Of a stretch of 64,000 bases of DNA, positions 32,145-44,211 are shown piece after piece (positions within the stretch are counted from its first letter, which is position 1; each line of letters opens with the position of its first letter). The stretch spans positions 52,695,169 through 52,759,168 of the forward strand of contig OX485806.1 in the NCBI GenBank assembly GCA_950295325.1. The letters run 5' to 3'. The notes under the pieces are model-generated. The model worked only from the letters and a program-made list of their open reading frames with translations. It had not been told where the DNA came from and did no database searches. Source of the DNA: Polytrichum commune. Lineage: Eukaryota > Streptophyta > Polytrichopsida > Polytrichales > Polytrichaceae. A program made the position numbers and the translations under genes.

Positions 32145-35100
32145 ATGCAACCCCATTCATTAGTCATAATTGAGGATATGAACCTCAAGGTGTTAGACCC
32201 TCTCAACTTATGTATAAGGTGGGAGGCCTCATTGACCTTATTTTCAACCAACATGCCTCAAGAGGGACATCGGGACCTAGCATGTCTACCATACTTTATC
32301 CAATGTTCAAATAATGTCAAGGGAAGTTGAAAAAATTAGTGTTGGCGCCAAACTCTAGATCATGTTGAATTGGATTTTTGAGGCATTAAGGTGTAAATAT
32401 TGCCATTTTTGTGATCACAAACATGTTATGTTTCTAAACACGATGGCAGGATGACATTGGATGACATTAACCAACACTTTGAAATTACTCTGCCATATTT
32501 TACTTAGTCGCATTAGAATTGAATCCAAAACCATTACTTATTAATGGAGATGAGGTCATCGATGAAACCTTAGAGACTATAGGGTATGTGCAACCCTTAG
32601 TTGACCTCAAACAAAAATCAATTGACCTAGGTCCCGGTCTTTACGAATGGGAGGACAATGGACAATTCATGAGGTGGTTGGCGGAGTTTCCAGAGGAAGG
32701 TACAAAACCAATAGTCCAATCCGTCCACTGTATGACGGCTAGACTTGCAGTGAACGATGGACCCCAAGACGCATACCATGATTTTGTCACTATTGTAGAC
32801 GACATTCTTGTCGAATCGGTGTACACTCTTGAATGCGATGGTACCCAACCACATTACCTTAGCGACCTCATGAACGAACAAGATATCCTTCCCCCTTCAT
32901 TACACTTCCGAAAAATCTCCACCAACCTCCAAGTAGGAAGTGATTTGCCTAACTATCCATCGGTGCCTAAGGATTGGTATTATGGACCTATAAACCCCAT
33001 ACACAGTATGGACAAGGATTGGCAAGAGGTGAATGTGTCACTCGAAGGAGAAAAACCCCGGTTAGTCAAAATGGGATTTCAACTCTCTCCGGACAAAGTG
33101 AAGGAATACCATAACCTTGTTTTGGAGTTTCAAGACATTTTTGCATAGTCCTATAAGGACCTTAAAGGCATACCACCGGAGATAGCCCAACACACCATCC
33201 CTTTGATCCCCAATGCCAAACCGGTATGCCAGAAGGAGGATCGAATGAATCCCCGCCTTCAATTAATTGTGAAGGTTGAACCAGAGAAACTCCTTGAAGC
33301 CGGTTTCATCAAGCCCGTGGAGATTACAGATTGGGTCTCCCCTATGGTGTTGGTAAAAAAAATAATGGAAAATTAAGGGTATGTATTGATTATAAATGCC
33401 TCAACAAGGCCACACAAGAGGACCATTTTCCATTGCCCTTTGTTAACCAAGTTTTAGACTAGGTGATCGGGCATGAAATGTACACCTTTATGGATGGTTA
33501 CTTTGGCTATAACCAAGTGTTCATTTAGAGACTACCACAAGATAGCATTCACCATGCTTTAGGGTACATTCATCTATCTAGTAATGTTTTTTGGCCTATG
33601 TAATGTACCGGTTGTTCTTCAACGTATCACGACCTCCATCTTGTTTGATCTCATACACAAGTCCATGTCAATATTCATCAATGATTTTAGCATTCAAACA
33701 ACTAAGGCCCTTCATCTTACCATGTTTTGTGAGTGTTTTAGTCATTGTTGGAAAAATGGCCTAGCCTTCAACCCAACTAAACTATATGTGGCAGTGTTAA
33801 AAGGCGTGTTATTGGACTATGTTGTGTTGAAATCCGGTAAAGAACCGGACCCCGAAAAAATTGACGTGATTCCCAACCTCCAACCTCCTACTACAGTCAA
33901 AGGGATCCAGAGGGCCTTAGGCCATTTTGGATGGTACCAAGATTTCATGGAGGACTACGCCACTCCGGCAATCCCCTTAACAAACCTCATTAGGAAGGAC
34001 ACAAAATACGAATGGACGCCCAAATGTCAAGTTGGTTTTGATGTCCTCAAAACTAAGTTGACCTCCTTCCCATGCCCCATACCTCCTAGATGGGATGTAC
34101 CATTTCATGCCGTTGCCGTAGATGCATCTCTGTGCCAACTGTATGGTCCCAACCTCAAGGACCGCCCCAGTGCCTTGTCAGTCGTCAATTAACGTTGGTG
34201 GAGAAGAATTATTCCACCACAAAATGAGAATGCCTTGCTATGGTTTTTAATGTCAAGAAGTTTTGACACTATCTCATGATGAACCCAGTAGTATATTTTG
34301 TAGACCATTTGGCCTTCCGATATATGGTCAATAAACCCTACCTTAGTGGTCGGGTAGCAAGGTGGGTCTTACTCCTTGAGGGGTTGGATTACACGGTCAA
34401 ATACAAGCCCGACTGCTTACAGAAGCAGGCTGACCACCTCTCAAAGTTGTCTGAAGAGGCGAGCAAGGTGGACATTGACGATGAACTATCGGATGGTAAT
34501 AAATTTTTATTATGGTAGTCCTATCGTGGGATGCCCACATTGCCGAGTTCTTGAGCATTTAGACAATGCCCAAAGGGCGGACAAAAATGACCGGCGGAAG
34601 AATAAAATCCATAGCCATCACTATGTTATTATCGCTAAACGTCTCCACCGAAAGGGATTGGATGGGGCGCTTCGCCGATGCATGAATGAGATGAAAATTC
34701 TGGATATCTTTGTAGCATGTCACAATTGCACTTGTGGGGGCCACTTTGCAGGTCGCCTCACGGCTCAGAAAGCCTTTCAATCAAGGTACTTCTCGCCCAC
34801 TATGTTCATGGATGCTATCAAGCATGTTGGTAAATGTGATGTTTGTCAACGTTACGCAAGAAATGACTTCCACATGGCACTCCCTCTCATCCCATCGTTA
34901 CCCCTTCTTCCATTTGAAAAGTGGGGAATTGATTACGTAGGACCAGTCCACCCTAGATCTTCTTGAGGTATAGCCTATATCATTCGTGGACTATCTAACC
35001 AAATGGGTGGAAGCAAAGGCAGTCAAAGTCGTGGTTAAAAAAACCACGGCTTCTTTCATCTTTGAAAACATCATTACTCGATATGGAGTTCCGAGGGGTT

Positions 35101-35767
35101 TAATAAGTGATAGAGGTACACGTTTCCTAAACGAACTCATCAAGGAGATGACTATGACGTATGGGATAGATCATCGGAAAACCACACCCTATCACCCACA
35201 TACCAATGGCCTAGCTGAACAGGTAACCAAACTATGGTTCATATTTTACGGAAGACCATAGTAGATCACAAACGTGATTGGGATTCCAAGCTCAAAGCGG
35301 CCTTATAAGCTTACCATACCACCTTTAAGGTAACTACAAAACAAACTTTATTTGCACTTGTTTATAGTATAGAGGCTACCCTACCCAAAGAATTGGAGAT
35401 CCCTTCCTGTCATATCGCAATTGAGGCATGCATGCCTATTTCCAAATCCATTCGAGACCGCACACTCATGTTAGAGAGTCTCAACGAATTCCGAAGACTT
35501 AGCGCGCAACATGTAGAAACGATGCAACGACGTCGTAAGGTTGCTTTTGATAAGCAACACAAAAAACGTGAATTGATCTCAGACACTTTGGTGATGCTTC
35601 AAGATGCAAGACGATTAGAATTTTCAGAGAAGTTCAATGCCCTTTGGCTAGGGCCATATTGGGTAATTGCAACATACCCCAATAATTTCGTTCAGTTGGC
35701 CACCTTGGATGGCACTTACTTTCCAATCCGTACTAATGGCGAGCGTTGTAAATTTTATAAGGTGTAA
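32145..35767 (+). pseudogene. Degenerate Ty3/gypsy pol polyprotein
   Basis: Domains in order: pre-RT region from about 32,519 to a stop at 33,148; reverse transcriptase ('VSPMVLVKK', 'GKLRVCIDYKCLNKAT', 'FPLPFVNQVLD', 'YTFMDGYFGYNQV') with several stops; the fingers/thumb to RNase H region 33,584-34,518 ('ALGHFGWYQDF', 'DYTVKYKPDCLQKQADHLS'); integrase zinc finger ('HNCTCGGHF...CDVCQR', about 34,720-34,850); integrase core ('GIDYVGPV', 'SDRGTRF', 'NGLAEQ', to about 35,222); and a C-terminal GPY/F-like module ('LGPYWV', about 35,650). At least eight stops or frameshifts are present. It is a different lineage from the CCGG-rich fragment at 1-967. No chromodomain is seen. Confidence 0.85.
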
Positions 35768-36500
35768 TTTTTCTTATCTACATTATGTTGTATTTATTAA
35801 TTCTAGTGTCAGACTAGGTCTTTTTCATTCTCAATGCCGTTCTAACATTATTTTTTCCCATCATAAATCCACTTCGGGGTTAGTGATCATCCTAAAATAA
35901 TTAATTATACAATATCGAGGGAAGTAGATCTAAATTATGACACAAATGGATGAAAGACAACAAGCGACAACGTCAAATGAATGAAGGACAACGAATAACA
36001 ACGTCAAATGGATGAATGACAGAGTAAGACAACGTTGAACGTAGGATAACAACGAATTGAGGGTGATGTTAAACACATGATATGTCGAGCGGATGAAGGC
36101 ATAAATGTAGGACCACAATGAACGGAGGATAATATTATGCGGATGAAGTCGAGCGGATGAAGGCCATTGGATCAAACGATTGGAAAATCAAGACTGTTAA
36201 ATCTACGGGTTTAGATAATGGCGGCTAGGGAAGTGGCGGCCGTAAATGCCAACCATTAGATATAGGTATGACTAGATCTATGGCCGAGAAGGCTTAGTGG
36301 TTGGACAAAGTAGTCCTCCGAAGGGAGCGCGAGCCTCACTTCTCACTCTCTCACTGTTGTGATTAGGTATACTCTTGTATCTTTCCCCTCTCCATGTAAG
36401 AAGATGCAAAGAATTGTTAAATGATAGTAATAGGAATAATGTAAAAAGGGTTTATGAACCCTATGAATGTTGAATAAAATGATTTTTGAACCCTATTGAA
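35768..36500 (+). other. Possible 3' end and LTR of the gypsy element
   Basis: After pol comes a purine-rich spot (ATCGAGGGAAGTAG, about 35,916). A stretch of imperfect repeats follows (35,935-36,170: 'GGATGAA', 'GACAACG', 'AACGTCAAATG'), then 36,180-36,500 with features of an LTR end (a pyrimidine-rich start region, A-rich end). No second LTR copy exists in the window for comparison. Confidence 0.3.
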
Positions 36501-36519
36501 AAAATGTGTTATTGTTTAG

Positions 36520-37110
36520 TTGCATTAGTTTTGATATCTTAAGTTATTGGATGTATGAATTATTACCTAATTTCTTACTCCATTAGTTATTGTCTTAGTC
36601 TATACACTAGTTTATATGTTACTCTTTGCATTATTATTGGATCAGTCCTCTGTATTAATATTTTATCTTAGTATCATGTATTACGTTATGTATTGGAATC
36701 TGCATTAGTCTCCTATATCAGTCTCCTACATTAGACTTCTGCATTATATTATGAATTAGTCAACTGCATTAACTCTCTATGTTAGTCTCTTGTATTAGAT
36801 TCTACATTATACCCTGCATTAGTCTCATACATCAGCCTTCTACATTACTTTCTTATTCTATGTTCATCATTATTCATCTATATTAGGTTTGTGCTAGGCG
36901 TTGCAGTAATATTATGCATTAAACTTTGCATTAGTCTTCTACATTAGTATTTTCCATTCGTGCTCTATATTCAGGTTTTGCGTGTTATGCAGTAGTATTC
37001 TTGTGTTATGCAATAGTGTTTTGTATGTTATGTAGTAGTATTTTGCGTATCATGCAGTAGTATTCTGCATTAATCCTCTATATCAGGCCCTATAATAGTT
37101 TTATGCATTA
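36520..37110 (+). repeat. Degenerate short tandem repeat, CATTAGTCT-type
   Basis: Loose copies of a roughly 13-15-bp motif 'TGCATTAGTCTCCTA' with TTAG/CAG variants cover about 590 bp. In the last part it changes to 'TATGCAGTAGTATTTTGC'. It is an old, diverged tandem array with no coding content. Confidence 0.6.
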
Positions 37111-38149
37111 TAAGAATTAGAAGGTCATTGTTTGGAGGCACTAGAGTAGTACACCCATCCGGCCAATATTGTGGATTATTGCTTCGCTTGGGGTAACAAT
37201 TGTCACCACAAAAAGCATGATGTCCACATGTAGTTTAGGTTGTAAATCCAATATTCTTTATCATGTCAGATCTTAGATTTAATAATTAGAATATCGTCAC
37301 GATTATTTGTGCTCAACATCTCACAAAAGTTGGCAATGTTATAGGTTTTTGGAAAGTAATAATCATATGCCATATTTTTTGTTGCAAACAAACCCATGTG
37401 ACTTTAGAAATGATTGGTATTAGTAGTTGGAAAATCTATCTTCCTTGAGATAATAGATTGTCCACTTGACATGATGCCCGTATGTTTTTTCCTTTGACTA
37501 CTACAAAATGGTTTTCAATTTCTATGAACATCATATTGTAGTTGTCTATGGCAACATTAATGTCTTGTCCCACATAAAGAAGATTTGTGTGTCCCATAAT
37601 CCACAACTCGGTTCTAGTGTTAGTCTTCCTTAATGTATGACTAGAACTTGTTGGTCTCTCTAGGCATTGCAAGCACAATTTTTAAAGCTCTTGATGGCCC
37701 CATGTGTCCAGCTCCAACCCGTTTGCACCTATAGTGTTGTACATGACATTTTTGAGTGCTTTCAATGCAACAACACAAACAATATGGATCTTAATCTTAG
37801 CACATGCTTATTTTTGCCATGTTATTTTAACATGCTAATGGCACAAAACAAATTTAATTCCTGGCCAAAACTCTATTTATTAGTGGATAAAAATATTAAT
37901 ATAGCTATGGAATTGGATTAAGGCATACACAATTATCCATATAGGATAATATCAATGAAATTCATAATTTTTTTATATTGGTATATGCAAACAATGAGGT
38001 AAAAAAATTAGAAGCATGTTTGAACAAATAACACAACTAAGACATAGACATGGTATGTGAAGAACAATCACGTTTTAAATACTTATAGAATGCTATTGAT
38101 TTCTCTTTGAGCATGATTATTTTAAAAAACATTAGGTTTCCAATCTAAC
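37111..38149. other. No identifiable feature
   Basis: AT-rich. Short frames on both strands (for example 37,436-37,678 minus, 37,667-37,921 plus) match nothing I know. It may be downstream remains of the minus-strand transposase relic that follows. Confidence 0.3.
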
Positions 38150-38973
38150 TAGACAATTATGGGATGGTTGATGAGAGTTGACATCCATGGAGAAGGTCAA
38201 ATTGATGACACTTTGATGTGATGCAATATGCTATCATGATACCATTGTACTCATTATTGAAAACCATGAGAGTGTATAGGGAAACTTGCAAAATAAAATA
38301 AAATAAATTACTAAGGTATAGAATAAATAAAAATACAAAATGAACATTGTATCTTTTGCCATTGGGTATGATTGCCCAATGTACATGGCAATTGCCAGTA
38401 TGACCACATGTAACAAAGTTATTATGGTCTTGCATAAAGAAAATGTTATTTTTTTCAGGTGCCGATGTTCAAACACTTTTGGCATCATTAACATGCCATT
38501 TAATTTGTAATTTTTTTAATTTGTAAATTTCCTCCGCAAATTTGTAATGTTTGTTTTGCACATTTTCCTCAAAAATAAAGATGTTTATTTGTAGTTCTCA
38601 CATCTTGTCCAATATCCTCTTGACTCTACACTTGAACTTAATAATGTTATGGCTAACACCAAAGTCCAATTGAAGTTGTTCATGAAACCACTTGGCCATG
38701 TGCTCAGAAAACATGACTCAAATAACGACCTTTATTGCCTTCCATCTTGCAACCATGTACAGTCCAACCTTCTTTATTGACATGGTTTGCTTCATAGTGG
38801 AAGATTTGAACAACATTTAGAAACAAATAGAGGCATTTTACCACAAAACCACAAAGACAACTTTGTTTTTGAATTTCCTCCCTCTTTGCGAACAATGTGC
38901 GAGGTCCTACATGGCCAACTTGATTTGGAAGAAACTGACCCTTCTTGTTGGGACTTTTTTTTGGATATAGCAA
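38150..38973 (-). pseudogene. MULE/FAR1-like transposase relic
   Basis: Three minus-strand segments in order (38,973 down to 38,150) resemble plant MULE-type transposases: an N-terminal basic zinc-finger-like stretch 'GWTVHGCKMEGNKGRYL', then 'WHVNDAKSVR' and 'FFMQDHNNF', then 'YTLMVFNNEYNGIMIAYCIT', which matches the strand after the first catalytic Asp. The Asp itself is not readable because of frameshifts. This is a different family from the transposase at 21,296-24,403. Low to moderate confidence. Confidence 0.35.
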
Positions 38974-41900
38974 AGTTGGAGTTATGGGTAAATCAATATT
39001 TTTATGTTCTTATGGCCATATTGACAATGGAACCTACAATATGGCAAAGTGATACTAAACAAAACATCATCAAAGAATCAAGAATATTTTCTTGTAACAT
39101 GAAAATGATAGTAATACAAAATTTCATACAAAATGAATATGTATGGGGAGATAAGGTACCTAGTACATTTCTTGAAATTGTACAAATGTAGATGATTTTA
39201 ATGATTTTAGGTTGTCTTTATTTTGATGGCATTTGACAAAACAAACCTAAATGACCCCATGAATGAAATCATGCACATGGGCCCATCAATGTACGCTACA
39301 TCCATGTTTCTAGCCGGTTGATTGTATTTACCATTGGGTTGATAATTCTATAGAACCTAATGTAAGGCAAAAAGGTGGAATGGTCTTGAAGGATGGTCTT
39401 GGAGGTTGTTGAATGCAAGTTGCATTCTTGAAGATCATCAAGCTCAAAAGCAATGGTTTGCAAAACAAATGTCACATATTTGCAATCATTTGTGCATGGA
39501 ACCTCCACATAACCAACAATACTTCAAGACCATGAGTTAAAGAATGTTAAAAAACCTTTTACAAACAAGGAAAACTTGAATGCAATCTGATGAACGACCA
39601 TTTTCAGTTGTTTGTCAAATGATGTTATGCTCAATCTAAAACACCACACAATAAAAAATGCGAGGATCAACACTATTTGTATGATGATTTGACAACATAG
39701 ACACCACATATGCACATTGAGAAGCCAATAACCATAAATGAAGTTAACCAAATATATGTCATTTGGATCAATTTCAAGTAATTTAAAAAATTCACATAGT
39801 TGAGTGTAATGGAAAGATTATGTAAATGAGCAATGAATAAATAAATAATCAATGAACATTCCAATGGTCAAGAAACCATTTACTTGTTAAAAAAATGATG
39901 CGGGGATGACACATTTTGAAGCGTTTCCTTGAAGTGAAGTCTTAAATGGTTTGAAATTTGATTATGTGTTGAGTACGTGTAGATAGGTTTTACAAAACAA
40001 CAAATTTTTTTAAAAAAATAAACATCAATTTTTGTATATATGTGTCACTATTAGGTTGATTGATAAGTTATGATGAGTTTGGGGTAGGATTTGTTGACAA
40101 TATCTAGGTTAGACACTATTTTTTGCGATTTTATAGGGTAAAATAAAGTTAATGCATTGAATTTAAGGGTCAATCAATGTAATACATGCAATTACGTAGT
40201 TTTTCCCTTATAGCCAACCATAGTTCAATACTATAAACTCGATAATAATGGATTTTGATGCAAGATGCCTCAAATCATCAATTGTCTTTGAGTGCCAATA
40301 ACATCATATAATAAAAGCCAAGGTTGCCTTGATTATGAACCATGATATTCTTTAAATTTGATGATAAATTATTGAATCATAATATTATGTAAGAAAAACC
40401 ATGTGGGTCAATGAGTTTGTTTGACCATTGCTTTAATTTGGAACAATAGAAAAACAACATGTTATTAGTTTCCAAAACTATTGGCAATGGAAAATTATAT
40501 ATGTTCCAAATTTAATATTTATTTATTGATATTTTAGATGAATTGAAAACTAGTCCATAATTATTTAGATTTTTTTGTTTTGACAATAATCCAACCCACA
40601 GTCTTGAGCAGTCTCCTTAGTAACTCAAATCATTCTTAATTAATCCAAGTTTGTTCATTATTTAATGTACAAATAGATGACCATTCACCTAAGCATTATA
40701 AGCATGTTTTAAAGTTTTCATCTCAAATAAGGTTCATGTTAGAAAATAAACACTCGATTCTATGAGCAAGAATCCTCCACACCCTTGAATGCGTCCTAGT
40801 GAGGAATTTTTTTCCTGCAAGTTTTGACTAACCCTTTGCCAATCATGCATTTACATTCAATTCATCATCAAATGCAAATGGTGTGTGAATCACAATGTGG
40901 CTATATGCATTTATAAGTATTTAAAAAATACTTCACATTACATCTCCAAGGTCCTATTGTGCCTCTTCAATACCCTTCTATCTTCAATTTTGTCACCTTC
41001 AATAATGTTAAAAATATTGAGTAATTGAGCCACAACCTTGGATCCCTTGCCCATAGCCTAAAGTCTACAGCAATAAACCTAACGAATGCCACAATGCGGA
41101 TAAAGTTGGTGAAAAATGTTGTCTTTCCTCTTTGATGAACACCGCAACAACGAGGCTCCCCATCGTCGGGCCTACCGGTGCTTTGTCCAGCAATCCCAAA
41201 CCCTGTTGGCAGTACTGCTCAACAACTCCCTCGGTTAATCATCCTTGCCTTGACTAGCAACAGATACAATAAGTAATTGGCGCGATTTGCTTACCTCAGC
41301 CCATCATGTCACCCTCAGAGCCCATATTCTTCACTGCACACCCACACGGATGACCCAACCCAAGCACCACAACGACCAATCCTCTCACTGTCACCTTGAT
41401 GAATGGCCTGGCTCCATTGCAATCTAAGGGTTTCTCTCTTCGCATTCTACGCGTACACTCATCCTTGAAACTCTTGAATCATGACATCGTACAAAACAAT
41501 GCACCCACTTGTCTACCGCAATGTCCGCGACTATCTTGGGAGCCGGCAAAATAAAACCACAATAAGAATTTCAGAGCTTCCTTCAGAATGAAGGAATAGT
41601 ATTGCCAGGAACTATAACCTTGGTGTGCTTAACAATAGCCTTGTTTGTTCTTAACGATCGTTGCTGCCACTTGGTGGGAGTTGACTTCATGAATCTCCCA
41701 ATGTGGCAACCAGACTGTCGAAATCTTTTTTTTAGAGAATGAATTATTTAAAATCAATTGCAGCATTTTTATTGCGCATGCGTCCCTATCAAGGTCGGCA
41801 ACAACGGTAACATAACCAAGATACGGATGTTGAACTTAGTTTATCAATGCCTAAGATGGAGCTGTCATACGTCAATTTGCCTCTACACACAATAACTCCA

Positions 41901-42264
41901 TCATTCCTCTAAATCTCCAAAGTTTAGCAAATTCAGAACCCACCTTACTGTGCACTGCGGAAAATCACCAACATTTGGAAAAACCAAACCTTGGTACCCT
42001 TGTATTTCATCAATCTCCCGCAAAATCCCCAAGCAAAGATTGCACTCTAAAATCTTGATACAAACCACAATTCCCATCCCAACACCAACCTCAAACCTAG
42101 CGTCCGCAAAAAAACAACTCGACACACTAAATGCTCGTCCTTTTTTATCTCTTGCCCCAACCAAAACTCAGTGCCGACACCTCCACTGTCACAACCTCTC
42201 GATAAATCACACCTGTGCAACGCAGCAGTTTCATCAACACTCTCAATCACTCAACTTCATTCCC
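38974..42264. other. Long AT-rich stretch without recognised gene
   Basis: About 3.3 kb with no recognisable domain. Frames such as 39,524-39,751 (minus) are low-complexity and hydrophobic. From about 41,090 the base composition becomes more balanced and the text resembles an LTR ('CTGTTGGCAG', 'CTCCCTCGG'), but no borders were found. Confidence 0.35.
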
Positions 42265-44197
42265 GTCCCCTCTCCATGAGGACTGCCCGAAACACCATGG
42301 GCACAAGGGGGACCCCGGAGTGACACCCGGAACTTGTGGTGCCGTTGGTGAGAGGGCCCAATTGATCCTAGTATGGGCGAGGGCCCCGGGCGTTGGGAAC
42401 GCCTCCCACCCATGAAGACTAGGAGGCACAAGGGTAAGGCCATGAGCTATGCGTAGCTCATGGCTTGGTGATTCTAGAATGCTCAAGAACACCTCAATCG
42501 GAGGTGTGAGCTAGGAGTTATGGCCAGTTGAGTGGGGCGCTGTCCCGGGACAGCGCCCTGGTACAGCAGTGTCTGGGTGTGATTCCCGAGACTGCCAAGG
42601 TTCAAACAGGCATAACTTCCCCAAGACTTGCTCGAATGGAGCAACTGAGGAGTCCATTGGCATCTACGTGAAGCGTAAATGAGGATGGAGTGGTTTTTTT
42701 GTTAGCATCAAACATCATACAAGGAAGTTATGATGGTCTGAAGAGGCTGGGGGCTTCTAGGCCAAGTGGCTAAGGGAAAATGTCTACTTGGCCCCAACTC
42801 TTGGTGGAGAGACAAGAGGTTGGTTGACGGTGGGGTAGGGGCCCCGCGTAGAGTCCTAGAGGCTTATATGGGTGAGGTGGTGTGGCTTCACCCATCCGAG
42901 GCCGAACGGCACGGCCTCCATGGGCATTGGCCCATTGTGAGGCCATAGTTGCATAGTATGGTTCGGGTTGTTGTAGTGTTGCTCCGGCAACGCTGTCGCA
43001 ACCCTTGCTAGTCCCCCTTGACAATCTTGCCAGTTTTGAATTCTAGCAAAGGTTACGAGCGCTAACCATTCGCTTTCCGCCATGCTAATGGTTAGCTCCT
43101 CCTACCCCGGACCTTATAGTTCATAGAAGGGGAACCAACCCTCATACTTTGCTTTCGGTATTCACCCCTTAATTGCTAACCCATTCCTAGATGTGGACTT
43201 CCATCCATGGAAGTCCAATCCTATGTTGATCATCGCGTTGCCAGAGCAACACTACAACAACCCGAACCATACTAGGCAACTATGGCCTCACATTGGACCA
43301 ATGCCCATGGAGGCCGTGCCGTTCGGCCTCGGGTGGGTGAGGCCACACCACCTCACCCATATAAGCCTCTAGGACTCTACGCGGGGCCCCTACCCCACCG
43401 TCAAGAGACCTCTTGTCTCTCTCCCAAGAGTCGGGCCAAGTAAACACTTTCCTTTAGCTGCTGGGCCTAGAAGCCCCTAGCAGCTTCAGACCATCATAAC
43501 TTCCTTGTATGAAGTCTGATGCTAACAAGCGACCACTCCATCTTCATCTACGCTTCACGTAGATGCCAATGGACTCCTCACTTTCCCCATTCAGGCAAGT
43601 ATTGACAAAGTTATGCCTGTTTGAACCTTGGCAGTCGCGGGAATCACTCCAGGCACTGCTGTACCAGGGCGCTGTCCCGGGACAGCGCCCCACTCAAATG
43701 GCCATAACTCCTTGCTCACACCTCCGATTGAGGTGATCTTGAGCATTCTAGAATCACCACGCCATGAGCTACGCATAGCTCATGGCCTTACCCTTGTGCC
43801 TCCTAGTCTTCGTGGGTGGGAGGCGTTTCCAACGCCCGGGGCCCTCACCCACACTAGGATCACTTGGGCCCTCTTACCAACGGCGCCACAAGTCCCGGGT
43901 GTCACTCCGGGGTCCCCGTTGTGCCCATGATGTTTCGGGCACTCCTCATGGAGAGGTGCGCGACAAACGCGATGATCAACATGGGATTGGGCTTCCATGG
44001 ATGGAAAGCCACATCAAAGAATGGGTTACCGATTAAGGGGTGAGTCCCGAAAAGCAAAGTAGGAGGGTTGGTTCCCTCCTATCAACTATAAGGTTTGGGT
44101 AGGAGGAATTAACCATTAGCATGGCGGTATGCAAAGGGTTAGCGCTCGGAACCTTTGCTAGAAATGAAAATTGGCAAGATTGTCAAGGGTTGCGACA
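42265..44197 (+). repeat. LTR-A, 5' LTR, split by a nested solo LTR
   Basis: Segments 42,265-42,993 and 43,971-44,197 are one LTR of about 950 bp in plus orientation, ending GGGTTGCGACA at 44,197. The break point corresponds to the intact sequence 'GGCAATGCGATGATC' at about 47,215-47,229 of the 3' LTR. The 5' tip (TGTCGCGCA...) is eroded. Confidence 0.85.
42994..43965 (-). mobile_element. Solo LTR-A nested inside another LTR-A
   Basis: This 972-bp LTR in reverse orientation (left end TGTCGCAACC, right end GCGACA) is flanked by AACGC at 42,989-42,993 and 43,966-43,970. The 3' LTR of the host element has the undamaged site once. A self-nested insertion of the same family is thus shown directly. 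Confidence 0.93.
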
Positions 44198-44199
44198 CG

Positions 44200-44211
44200 T
44201 GGTATGAGAGC
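44200..44211 (+). other. Primer-binding site, initiator-Met tRNA type
   Basis: TGGTATGAGAGC begins two bases after the LTR end at 44,197. It differs by one base from the common plant retrotransposon PBS TGGTATCAGAGC, complementary to the 3' end of initiator methionine tRNA. It fixes the LTR-A orientation. Confidence 0.8.

Noticed and set aside
32145-35767. Endogenous pararetrovirus
   Set aside because: Integrase with zinc finger and D,D,E core is present and no movement or coat protein is seen, so this is a Ty3/gypsy retrotransposon.
41950-42279. 109-codon open frame
   Set aside because: Thr/Ser/His-rich, overlaps open frames on the opposite strand, and no family is recognisable.
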